A stretch of DNA of 64,000 nucleotides from Flavobacterium macacae (GTDB taxonomy: Bacteria; Bacteroidota; Bacteroidia; Flavobacteriales; Flavobacteriaceae). This document shows positions 56,380 to 64,000 of this stretch, in pieces. Numbering within the stretch: the first letter of the stretch is position 1; the number at the start of each line of letters is the position of its first letter. The position numbers and the translations under genes were made by a program. Under the pieces are notes generated by a model. It did no database searches. It had not been told where the DNA came from and worked only from the letters and a program-made list of their open reading frames with translations. Where the stretch lies: NCBI RefSeq assembly GCF_003865365.1, contig NZ_RQVR01000004.1:152008-216007 (forward strand). The letters run 5' to 3'.

Positions 56380-57461
56380 ATGAGCCGCAAAAAGTTCCAC
56401 ACTTTTGACTTTCTTCGTTTTTTTGCTTTTTTAAAAGTTTTTTTGCTGCACTTGCCCATTGTGGCATTTCCATTTTTTAATTTTTTAAAAGCTGGCGGCG
56501 AAATTGGTGTTTATTTCTTCTTTTCACTAAGCGGTTTCTTAATTACCTATATTCTTCTATGGGAAAAAAAAGAAACCGAAAGTATTCAAATACGTAATTT
56601 TATGTTTCGGCGCATTTTGAGAATCTGGCCATTATATTATGTCATGATAGTATTTGCCTTTCTTACGCCAAAAATTCTAGAACTTCTAAATCTCAGCAGT
56701 TCTTCAGAAGGCTATGTCCCAAACTGGTGGGTCTCCATTTTTTTTATGGAAAATTATAAAATGATTTTTTCAGATAGTTTTCCCAATACATCGCCGCTAA
56801 GAGTAATGTGGTCGCTTTGTGTGGAAGAACATTTTTATATAATTTGGGGATTGTCCATCTATTTTTTAAAGCGCAAAAACGTGCCTTTCTTGATTATTGG
56901 AGCAATTCTTTTAGCCAACATTTCAAGGATTCTTTTTTTTACCAACGGTTTGCCCTTTTTAGACCTCTTAACAAACTTTGATTACTTTGCTTTTGGAGCC
57001 ATTCCCGCCTTATTATTAGTCAACAGCGAAGAAAAATTGTTGAATAAAATAAAAGAAATCCCTTTACGCCTGAAATACATTGCTTTGGCACTATCTATAA
57101 CTTACATAACTTTATCTCCTACTTCAATTTTGCATATAAGGTTCTTATTGACCCAACTCTTTATGGAATCATTTTTTGCTCGATTATTTTCATGATACTT
57201 CCTGAAAAAAATAAAATTAAAATTAGCGGCCAAAATATTTTCAGCCGGTTGGGAATTTATACGTACGGACTCTATTTGACCCACACTATAGTAATAAATC
57301 TTTCTATAAAACTATTTGAGAAATTACAGCTTTCGTTAGATCAGGCCTTGAATGCCGCATTATTTTTCTTCGCAACTCTTTCAATTACCATTTTAGCGAG
57401 TATTTTAAGTTTCAATTTAATTGAAAAACCATTTTTAAAAGCAAAAAAATATTTTAGATAA
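56380..57461 (+). pseudogene. OafA-like membrane acyltransferase, frameshifted
   Basis: The first frame (56380-57195) reads an acyltransferase_3-type protein with MSRKKFHTFDFLRFFAFLKV, GGEIGVYFFFSLSGFLITYIL and WSLCVEEHFYIIWGL, in several hydrophobic segments. Around 57135 the frame breaks: it continues HIRFLLTQLF to a stop. The next frame reads VLIDPTLYGIIFCSIIFM and carries on to a normal C-terminus at 57461. One A seems missing in CAATTTT near 57130. A true mutation or an assembly error would both explain it. Confidence 0.72.
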
Positions 57462-57471
57462 TATTCAAATA

Positions 57472-57501
57472 AAAACCCTTTCGATGTTTCGAAAGGGTTT
57501 T
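57472..57501. terminator. Bidirectional terminator between acyltransferase and catalase
   Basis: AAAACCCTTTCGA (57472-57484) pairs perfectly with TCGAAAGGGTTTT (57489-57501). It serves both convergent genes. Confidence 0.85.
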
Positions 57502-57531
57502 GGGTAAAATTCTGGGTATTTAATTTGAAAA

Positions 57532-59022
57532 TTATTGCAGCATATTTGGGTCAATCTGAATTCCCAATCCTTGGGCAATTCCCATTCCTAACCTAGGGTC
57601 GGCTCTAAACCAATGGCACAATTGGCGGTTGATGATTTCCATACGTTTTGGTCCGTCAATTCCTGACATCGCACCAACAATATTACTAATCAAATGCTGC
57701 TGCTGTTCTGGAACCAACAGCCTAAATAAATTTCCTGGCTGTGTGTAATGGTCGTTTTCACCTTCTGCATTTCGGTCATACCATCCGGCAACATTGCTTT
57801 CTAATTCTTGTGCAGGTTCTTTATAAGATGCATCGACCGTTATATTGTCAAAACTATTTGGAAAATAATTCGGGTTTTTTCCGCCATTCCCATCGACTCT
57901 CATTTGGCCGTCTCTTTGGTAATTATTTGTAAAATAAGGACATCTGTTTACCGGAATTTGCTCATAATTGGCTCCCAATCTGTAACGTTGCGCATCTGGA
58001 TACGACAAAATCCTGCCTTGCAACATTTTATCAGGAGAAAAACCGATTCCGTCCACAACATGGGCAGGAGCAAAAGCCGCCTGCTCCACATCTTGGAAAT
58101 AATTGTCTGGATTTCTGTTCAATTCAATCGTTCCAACCTCCATCAAAGGATAATCTGCGTGAGGCCAAACTTTTGTCAAATCAAACGGATTGATATGGTA
58201 TGTTCTTGACTCGGCTTCGGTCATCACCTGAATTTTCATGTCCCAGCGCGGGAAGTTTCCAGCATCAATATTGTCTAACAAATCTCTTTGTGCAAAATCG
58301 GGATCTTGAGATTTCATGGCAACCGCTTCTGCATCCGTGAAATTCTTGATTCCTTGTTTTGTCAAGAAGTGAAATTTCACATAAAAGCGTTCGTTAGCAC
58401 TATTTATAAAAGAAAAAGTATGCGAACTGAAACCATGCATATGTCTGTAACCATAAGGTGTTCCGCGGTCAGACATCAAAATTGCAACTTGGTGCAGGCT
58501 CTCTGGGTTTAAAGACCAAAAATCCCACATCATCGTTGCCGATTTCATATTGGTGTAAGGATCACGTTTTTGTGTATGGATAAAATCACCAAATTTCTTT
58601 GGATCTTTTACGAAGAAAACAGGCGTGTTGTTTCCAACTAAATCCCAATTTCCATCTTCGGTATAAAATTTCAAGGCAAAACCTCTTGGATCTCTTTCAG
58701 TATCGGCAGAACCTTTTTCACCTCCAACCGTTGAAAAGCGAAGCAACATATCGGTTTTTTTGCCTACTTCTAAGAAAATTTTGGCCTTTGTATATTTTGT
58801 TATATCATGAGTAACGGTGAAAGTTCCGAAAGCAGCTGAACCTTTGGCATGTACTACTCTTTCTGGAATTCGCTCCCTGTTAAAATGCGCCATTTTTTCG
58901 TGAAGAATAAAATCTTCTAATAAAAGTGGCCCTCTAGAACCAACAGACTTCGAATCTTCATTTTGCGCATAAGGAGTCCCAGAAGCCGTCGTCAATTTAT
59001 TGTGATTGTCTAAATCTTTCAT
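57532..59022 (-). CDS. Haem catalase (small-subunit clade)
   Basis: It splits hydrogen peroxide to water and oxygen. The 496 residues fit the small-subunit monofunctional catalases. The catalytic His is H58 in [13 protein letters not shown]. The distal Asn region has [32 protein letters not shown]. The proximal haem-tyrosine motif is [14 protein letters not shown]. There is no signal peptide, so it is cytoplasmic. A TAAATTTG box lies about 30 bases upstream of the start. Confidence 0.95.
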   Translation of the reverse strand: MKDLDNHNKLTTASGTPYAQNEDSKSVGSRGPLLLEDFILHEKMAHFNRERIPERVVHAKGSAAFGTFTVTHDITKYTKAKIFLEVGKKTDMLLRFSTVGGEKGSADTERDPRGFALKFYTEDGNWDLVGNNTPVFFVKDPKKFGDFIHTQKRDPYTNMKSATMMWDFWSLNPESLHQVAILMSDRGTPYGYRHMHGFSSHTFSFINSANERFYVKFHFLTKQGIKNFTDAEAVAMKSQDPDFAQRDLLDNIDAGNFPRWDMKIQVMTEAESRTYHINPFDLTKVWPHADYPLMEVGTIELNRNPDNYFQDVEQAAFAPAHVVDGIGFSPDKMLQGRILSYPDAQRYRLGANYEQIPVNRCPYFTNNYQRDGQMRVDGNGGKNPNYFPNSFDNITVDASYKEPAQELESNVAGWYDRNAEGENDHYTQPGNLFRLLVPEQQQHLISNIVGAMSGIDGPKRMEIINRQLCHWFRADPRLGMGIAQGLGIQIDPNMLQ

Positions 59023-59048
59023 AAGGTATATTAGTTTCTTGATTTATC

Positions 59049-59056
59049 CAAATTTA
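59049..59056 (-). promoter_or_regulatory. Candidate -7 box for the catalase
   Basis: The minus strand reads TAAATTTG, fitting TAnnTTTG, 27 bases upstream of the catalase ATG. A -33 TTG at normal spacing is not evident. Confidence 0.3.
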
Positions 59057-59159
59057 GACAATTTTTCGTTTATTAAACATAATTAAAATTGATTGTTTTT
59101 ATATTTTAATAAATTTTAACTATAGTTTAGCGCGTGCAATAAACGGTATAATGTTTGCT

Positions 59160-59167
59160 TACCTTTG
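59160..59167 (+). promoter_or_regulatory. Candidate -7 box for the DUF4197 gene
   Basis: TACCTTTG (TAnnTTTG) lies 20 bases upstream of the ATG at 59187. This would leave a very short leader. The -33 element is not clear. Confidence 0.35.
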
Positions 59168-59186
59168 AACATCTTAAATCGATACC

Positions 59187-59942
59187 ATGAAAAAAATTTA
59201 CATCTTAGCGTTATTTGTCCCTTTATTTAGTTTTGCGCAAATAGGAGATCTGCTGAAAAGAGCCAATGAAAAAGCACAAGCCAAAAAAACAACAACGACT
59301 GCATCAAGATCTCGAAATTCCATCACAGATTTATTGGGAACGACGGATATTGGCGCCGGCCTAAAGGAAGCGCTTCAAAAAGGAGTTACAGAACAAGTAA
59401 CCAAATTAACTGCTGTAGATGGTTTTTATAAAAATGAGACTGTAAAGATTTTATTTCCGGAGGAACTTCAGAAAGTAGATAAAACCTTGAGAAGCATTGG
59501 ACTCTCCAGTCTTGCAGATGAAGGCGTTAAAGCATTAAATCGCGCAGCAGAAGACGCGGTTAAAGAAGCTACTCCTATTTTTGTCAGTGCCATTACAAGC
59601 ATGAAAATTACAGATGCCAAAAATATTCTGATCGGAGGCGATACTGCGGCAACAACTTATTTAGAAGGAACAACTTCAACTTCTTTAGCCGCGAAATTTA
59701 GTCCGGTGATTCAAACTTCTTTAAGCAAAGTGGGGGCCGACAAAATTTGGGAAACCATTATTGCCAAATACAATAAAGTACCTTTGGTCACAAAAGTGAA
59801 TCCCGACCTTACCAATTACGTCACTGAAAAAGCAATGGAAGGCGTTTTTAAAATGATTGCCGTAGAGGAAAAAGATATCAGAACCAACTTGTCATCAAGA
59901 ACTTCTCCTTTATTGAAAAAAGTATTTGCAATGCAGGATTAA
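59187..59942 (+). CDS. DUF4197 family secreted protein
   Basis: The 251 residues begin with a signal peptide (MKKIYILALFVPLFSFAQ). The DUF4197-type body has GLKEALQKGVTEQVTKL, NETVKILFPEELQKVDKTLR, FVSAITSMKITDAKNIL and YVTEKAMEGVFKMIAVEEKDIR. It is periplasmic and all-helical. Function is not established for the family. It is a single gene with a strong terminator. Confidence 0.82.
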   Translation: MKKIYILALFVPLFSFAQIGDLLKRANEKAQAKKTTTTASRSRNSITDLLGTTDIGAGLKEALQKGVTEQVTKLTAVDGFYKNETVKILFPEELQKVDKTLRSIGLSSLADEGVKALNRAAEDAVKEATPIFVSAITSMKITDAKNILIGGDTAATTYLEGTTSTSLAAKFSPVIQTSLSKVGADKIWETIIAKYNKVPLVTKVNPDLTNYVTEKAMEGVFKMIAVEEKDIRTNLSSRTSPLLKKVFAMQD

Positions 59943-59972
59943 AATACAATTTCTGCCTTATATTTTAAAAGT

Positions 59973-60018
59973 AATACCTTCAAAAAATCAACTGAATAAA
60001 TGATTTTTTGAAGGTATT
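59973..60018 (+). terminator. Terminator after the DUF4197 gene
   Basis: A perfect 18-base stem: arms at 59973-59990 and 60001-60018 with the core ATACCTTCAAAAAATCA. A T-run follows. Confidence 0.88.
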
Positions 60019-60085
60019 TTTTTTCCGAAGACTTCAATTATAGGAATTTAATCATTGGTAAATCTAAAGCTTTGTGCCATAAAAA

Positions 60086-61114
60086 TTAAATTTTATTGTA
60101 ACCTGGCCCTCCGTTTCTTTTTAGTTTCGTACTATAATATTTGCATTTGTCACAACGCCTGCTGGATTGCCATATCAGCTTTAATTCATGAACGCCTTGT
60201 GTTCTTCCTAATTTTGAAACATTCCAATCATAAGAATAGCCTAATGTAAATTCGTTTAACTTAAATGTAGTGACGGGATTTACAGAAGAGACAAAATGAC
60301 TGTTTGCACTTTTGCCTTCAGGATTTGTTGCTACAATTACACCAAAACCAAGTTGACCAAAATCCATTACAGTACCTAGATCTAATCGGTTATATTGGCC
60401 TTGTCTCATATAATTTGCGGTCACTAATAAAGTAGATTCTTGAGGAATTAAATTAGATGGTGAATTTAGAAACTGAAAATAGTACCCACCATGAAGACTT
60501 AAAAACATATCTAAAGGTGTATTTCCGTTTTCTGTAAAAGAAATATTTGGTCGGTTTAAATGTTTGACAGCAACCCCAAACCAAGCAAACTCCTGATCAA
60601 CAGTAAAACCAGCAGACACGTCAAAAAAGTTAATTTTATCGCCATATTCACCAATATTTGGATCTACAGAGGTTGGACTGATTGCACCAGAATTGCCATT
60701 AATTTGGTCTTCTAATAATAAATTTTTAAACCCGAAATCTTTTCTACCGGCACCAGCTTCTAACCCTAAACGCAATCGCCAATCGTAATTAATGTCCACA
60801 CGATAAGACAATGCAGCATTTAGATTAAAATAATTGTAGTTAGTAAAATCTTCATTGTGGTTTTGTACCGTCATACCCAAGCCAATTTCATCACTCACAA
60901 CGGTATTGGCATAAGCATACTGCGTATCCATTTTTCTGTTGCCGTCAGGCCATTGTCTTCGGTGTACAATTCCTGCATTCCATGTGTTTGCAATACCTGT
61001 AAATGCGGGATTTAAGGTTTCAGGAACTAAATAAAACTGTGTAAATATTGGATCTTGTGCTTTCGACTCGATTGTGAAAAGCAGTAGAAAAACGATTATT
61101 ATTTTTGATTTCAT
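60086..61114 (-). CDS. PorP/SprF-like T9SS membrane protein
   Basis: The 342 residues have a signal peptide ending near SKAQ, then the PorP/SprF signature DPIFTQFYLVPETLNPAFTG and AGIVHRRQWPDG, followed by beta-barrel strands. These outer-membrane proteins pair with large T9SS-secreted adhesins and help place them on the surface. It starts 11 bases after the SprB-repeat gene, which matches the sprB-sprF style pairing. It has a short basic C-terminus with four cysteines. Confidence 0.9.
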   Translation of the reverse strand: MKSKIIIVFLLLFTIESKAQDPIFTQFYLVPETLNPAFTGIANTWNAGIVHRRQWPDGNRKMDTQYAYANTVVSDEIGLGMTVQNHNEDFTNYNYFNLNAALSYRVDINYDWRLRLGLEAGAGRKDFGFKNLLLEDQINGNSGAISPTSVDPNIGEYGDKINFFDVSAGFTVDQEFAWFGVAVKHLNRPNISFTENGNTPLDMFLSLHGGYYFQFLNSPSNLIPQESTLLVTANYMRQGQYNRLDLGTVMDFGQLGFGVIVATNPEGKSANSHFVSSVNPVTTFKLNEFTLGYSYDWNVSKLGRTQGVHELKLIWQSSRRCDKCKYYSTKLKRNGGPGYNKI

Positions 61115-61125
61115 CTTGATGGCGA

Positions 61126-64000
61126 CTATTTGATTAGTACGAAAGTTTGATTGTCATAGACGAAAGTTCCATAAAAGGTTTCTCCTGATACTTTGCCATA
61201 ATAGTTTCCGTTTTCGGCATTGAATCCTTTTATTTTTGCATCCCATCCTTTAATAACATCCCCTTTTTCTGAATAAATCAAAGAACCCCAACTGTCGTAA
61301 ATATCCAAAGTCACGTTTTTCAGGTTTCTGGTTACGGGTCGGAAAGCTTCGTTTAAACCATCATTATTTGGAGTAAAAGCCGTTGGAACAACTAAAACAT
61401 ATCCTTTTTCTACGGAAAGCGTAACCACAAATTTATAAACACAACCAAATGGATAGGTGACAGTAAGTGTTGCAACATAGTCTTTTGGAATTAAATAAGT
61501 GTGAATTGGATTTAACTCTGTAGAAGTTGTTCCGTCTCCAAAATCCCAGAAAAATGATTCATAATCACCTGTAATTGTACTGTTGAATTGAATTGGATCT
61601 TCAATCGCATACATTCCATACGAAGTAGAACCTATTGAAATTGGTTCAAAAGCGATGTCACCAATTTCTATATTATTTACTTCTACAGTGTAAATTTGAG
61701 TACAACCTATATAATCTTCTACCGTAAGAATAACGGTTCCGTTCAAATCAGTTGTCATAATTTCATTATTTGGACCACTAACGTTTCCACTTGCCCAATA
61801 GTATTGATATGGTGGAACGCCACCCGAAGCTTGGGCAACAAAATTTTGTGTAACTTCTTTCAAATCACAATTAAAATTGGTTTCGGTGGTTACGTTAATA
61901 CTTAAAGGTTGAGGACGAGTCAATGAAAACTGCGCAGAAGTCGTACAACCATTACTATCGGTAACTGTGACTGAATAATTTCCGGCAACTACATTATTTA
62001 AATCTTGAGTGTTTGATCCATTTGACCAAGAATAGGCAAATGGTGGCGTTCCTCCAGAAACTATTAAATCAATTGCCCCACTACTTCCATCATTACAGTC
62101 AGTTGGATTGATTATATTGGCAGAAGCCAACAATAATTGCGGTTCTACTATTGTAAAAGTCCTAACAATATGACAAGGTGTTCCGTCAGAAATGGTTGCG
62201 GTATATGTTCCGGGAGGCAGATTGTTTCTGGTTAATCCAGCTGTGCTTCCGTCATTCCAAGTTAAAGTAACAGGTGCAATTCCTCCAATTAAATTCAGTT
62301 GAATATTACCATTATTTGCACCAAAACACGTTATGTTTCTCACAATTGGATTAACCATAAAAATGGGAGCTTCGGGAATGTTGATCGTTTCTGATTTGAC
62401 ACAACCTAAATTATCTGTAATCGTAATCGTATAATTTCCCGCAGCTAGATTGTTCTGATTTAAAACCGTTGATAAATTGCTCCAAGTGAATTGATACGGT
62501 GCGTTTCCACCTGAAATTGTTGCATTAAAAGAAGCATCATTTGCGCCATAACAAGTAATTACTGTTGTTGTGTAAGTCAAAATTATTGGAGTCGATTCTG
62601 TTAAAGTTACCGCAGTTGTTTTTTGGCATCCGTTATCGTCAGTCACAATAAGATGATACGTTCCTGCTAAAAGACCCGTTAAATTTTGATCGGCACTTGT
62701 AAAGCCATTTGGTCCCGTCCAAGAAAAGTTGTAATCTGTTGCAATTGTTCCACCAATTACCTCAACATTTATAATTCCTGTTGATGCTCCAAAACAATAG
62801 ATATTCGTTTGATTAAGAACCGAAATAACAAGTAAAGGCGGTTCTGTTATTGTAAATGAAAGTGTTTTTGGTCCACAATTATTTTCATCAGTAACGTTTA
62901 CGATATAATCTCCCGGACTTAAATTTTCCAAATCTTGTGTGGTTGAAAAAGGCGAGTTATTTTTTGTCCAGATATAAGAATAAGCTCCTGTACCACCCGA
63001 AACTGAAATATCAATAGCGCCATTATTACTTTGAAAACAACTACTATTATTTTGACTAATAACTGAAATCAAAATATCATCGGGTTGCGTGATCGTGTAA
63101 GAATTTGTAAACGGACAATTTCCTGCATCTTCAATTAAAATCGTATAATTTCCTGGTTCTAAATTTGAAATAGTACTTGCTGTTGAAGTAAATCCGTTTG
63201 GACCAGTCCAAGTAATTATATAGGGTGCAATTCCTCCCGAAATATTTGTAGCAATTGAAGCATTACTCACTCCAAAACAAGTATTATTGGTTACCATTAT
63301 ATTGGGATCAATTGCTGGATTAACCGTTATGATTACTGTAAAACTATCACCTGTACAAACTCCTGAAGTTGGCGTAACGGTGTAAGTAACCGTGGCCGGA
63401 TTTGTGGTATTGTTTAGTAAATTTTGACTGATTTCTGTTTGAGGCGTCGATTGCGCCGAAAATCCTGAAATGGTCCCAACAGAATTTACGACAGGTAATG
63501 TCCAAGTGTAAGTTGTACCTGAAGGAATTGAATTTCCATTTCCATTCAAAGGAATTATTGCAAAAGAATTATTACTGCAAATAGTTGCCGTTTCAGCAAC
63601 AACTATTGGAAACGGATTAACCGTAATCAAGGCTGTATTTGAGGTAATAATTTCACATCCTCCTGACAAACTCGAAAACGTTATACTGCTGTAATAATAA
63701 ATAGTTCCTACCGTATTTGTTGGCGGTACATAAGTTGCGTTTGTGGCATCATTAATTGCAGTACCAGTTGTATTATCATTTATCGAATTTGAATACCATT
63801 GATAGGTTGGCGTTCCCGTTCCATTAGCATAAGTAACCGATAAATTTGAAGCTACTTGATTCAAACAATATGAATTTGATAACGGTTGAGCGTTAATTGT
63901 TGGCGAAGGATTAATAATTATTGAAGCCGTATTTGAAGTTACATTACAACCTGAACCACTCGCTTGTGTAATCATACAATAATAATAAATGGTTCCAACC
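61126..64000 (-). CDS. SprB-repeat surface protein with type B T9SS sorting domain (5' end off window)
   Basis: Only the C-terminal 958 or so residues are visible; the frame is open at the right edge. About eight SprB-type repeats of 70-80 residues follow each other. They share C-x-G, GxxGAxDxxVSGGTGxYxYxW and LxPGxYxxxVTD-like turns. Earlier comes an Ig/PKD-like stretch with CxxNxxSIxPLNG. A PKD-type domain (FFWDFGDGTTSTELNPIHTY) precedes the C-terminal type B sorting signal with PTAFTPNNDGLNEAFRP and YGTFVYDNQTFVLIK. This is a T9SS-exported gliding adhesin or similar. Confidence 0.88.
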   Translation of the reverse strand, partial: VGTIYYYCMITQASGSGCNVTSNTASIIINPSPTINAQPLSNSYCLNQVASNLSVTYANGTGTPTYQWYSNSINDNTTGTAINDATNATYVPPTNTVGTIYYYSSITFSSLSGGCEIITSNTALITVNPFPIVVAETATICSNNSFAIIPLNGNGNSIPSGTTYTWTLPVVNSVGTISGFSAQSTPQTEISQNLLNNTTNPATVTYTVTPTSGVCTGDSFTVIITVNPAIDPNIMVTNNTCFGVSNASIATNISGGIAPYIITWTGPNGFTSTASTISNLEPGNYTILIEDAGNCPFTNSYTITQPDDILISVISQNNSSCFQSNNGAIDISVSGGTGAYSYIWTKNNSPFSTTQDLENLSPGDYIVNVTDENNCGPKTLSFTITEPPLLVISVLNQTNIYCFGASTGIINVEVIGGTIATDYNFSWTGPNGFTSADQNLTGLLAGTYHLIVTDDNGCQKTTAVTLTESTPIILTYTTTVITCYGANDASFNATISGGNAPYQFTWSNLSTVLNQNNLAAGNYTITITDNLGCVKSETINIPEAPIFMVNPIVRNITCFGANNGNIQLNLIGGIAPVTLTWNDGSTAGLTRNNLPPGTYTATISDGTPCHIVRTFTIVEPQLLLASANIINPTDCNDGSSGAIDLIVSGGTPPFAYSWSNGSNTQDLNNVVAGNYSVTVTDSNGCTTSAQFSLTRPQPLSINVTTETNFNCDLKEVTQNFVAQASGGVPPYQYYWASGNVSGPNNEIMTTDLNGTVILTVEDYIGCTQIYTVEVNNIEIGDIAFEPISIGSTSYGMYAIEDPIQFNSTITGDYESFFWDFGDGTTSTELNPIHTYLIPKDYVATLTVTYPFGCVYKFVVTLSVEKGYVLVVPTAFTPNNDGLNEAFRPVTRNLKNVTLDIYDSWGSLIYSEKGDVIKGWDAKIKGFNAENGNYYGKVSGETFYGTFVYDNQTFVLIK

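Overview
This window looks like chromosome from a Flavobacterium-type member of the Bacteroidota. The sequence is AT-rich, and promoter-like TAnnTTTG boxes replace Shine-Dalgarno sites. Lineage-typical genes are present: gldI, a PorP/SprF-like T9SS membrane protein next to a SprB-repeat protein with a type B T9SS C-terminus, a type III glutamine synthetase and an icmF fusion mutase. All calls come from reading the sequence and recalled family knowledge; no database search was run.

Region by region. 0-12 kb is housekeeping: an MFS transporter tail, mnmA, a MORN/YwqK-type protein, yidC-pyrG, a small DUF3820-like gene, a LysM/ligand-binding protein coupled to an OsmC-like gene, guaA and crcB. 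12-16 kb holds an NrnA-like phosphoesterase, gldI and two tandem cyclophilin-FKBP chimeras, probably one envelope-folding operon. 16-19 kb has a hypothetical gene, purM and a two-domain OmpA-like protein. 19.3-25.2 kb is a curli (functional amyloid) locus read leftward: a long curlin, a CsgB-like minor subunit, CsgH-like and CsgE parts split by a frame change at an A10 run, CsgF, CsgG with an added C-terminal barrel, and a TolB/PD40-like lipoprotein. 25.6-33 kb holds glnN, a YtxH-like protein, a GT4 glycosyltransferase with an alpha/alpha domain, a lipoprotein, a DUF1543 protein and a frameshifted secreted beta-propeller-like gene.

33.1-49.65 kb is a mobilizable genomic island. One end carries a tyrosine recombinase of the Bacteroidota conjugative-transposon type. 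It also has MobA/MobB-type mobilization genes, a hairpin-rich oriT-like stretch, a DUF3408 gene and two small helix-turn-helix genes, but no type IV secretion genes. Its cargo is one leftward operon: XRE control protein, MmeI-like methyltransferase, SMC/RecF-like ATPase with a CxxC motif, RhuM protein, SF2 helicase and GIY-YIG nuclease. This is the best candidate here for a little-described restriction or anti-phage system: the methyltransferase seems to have lost the fused nuclease motif, a separate helicase and nuclease are present, and a perfect palindrome sits just upstream of the control gene.

49.7-64 kb returns to chromosome: an esterase, an alpha/beta hydrolase lipoprotein, a small membrane protein, icmF, a frameshifted acyltransferase, catalase, a DUF4197 protein, and a PorP/SprF-like gene with a SprB-repeat surface protein running off the right edge.
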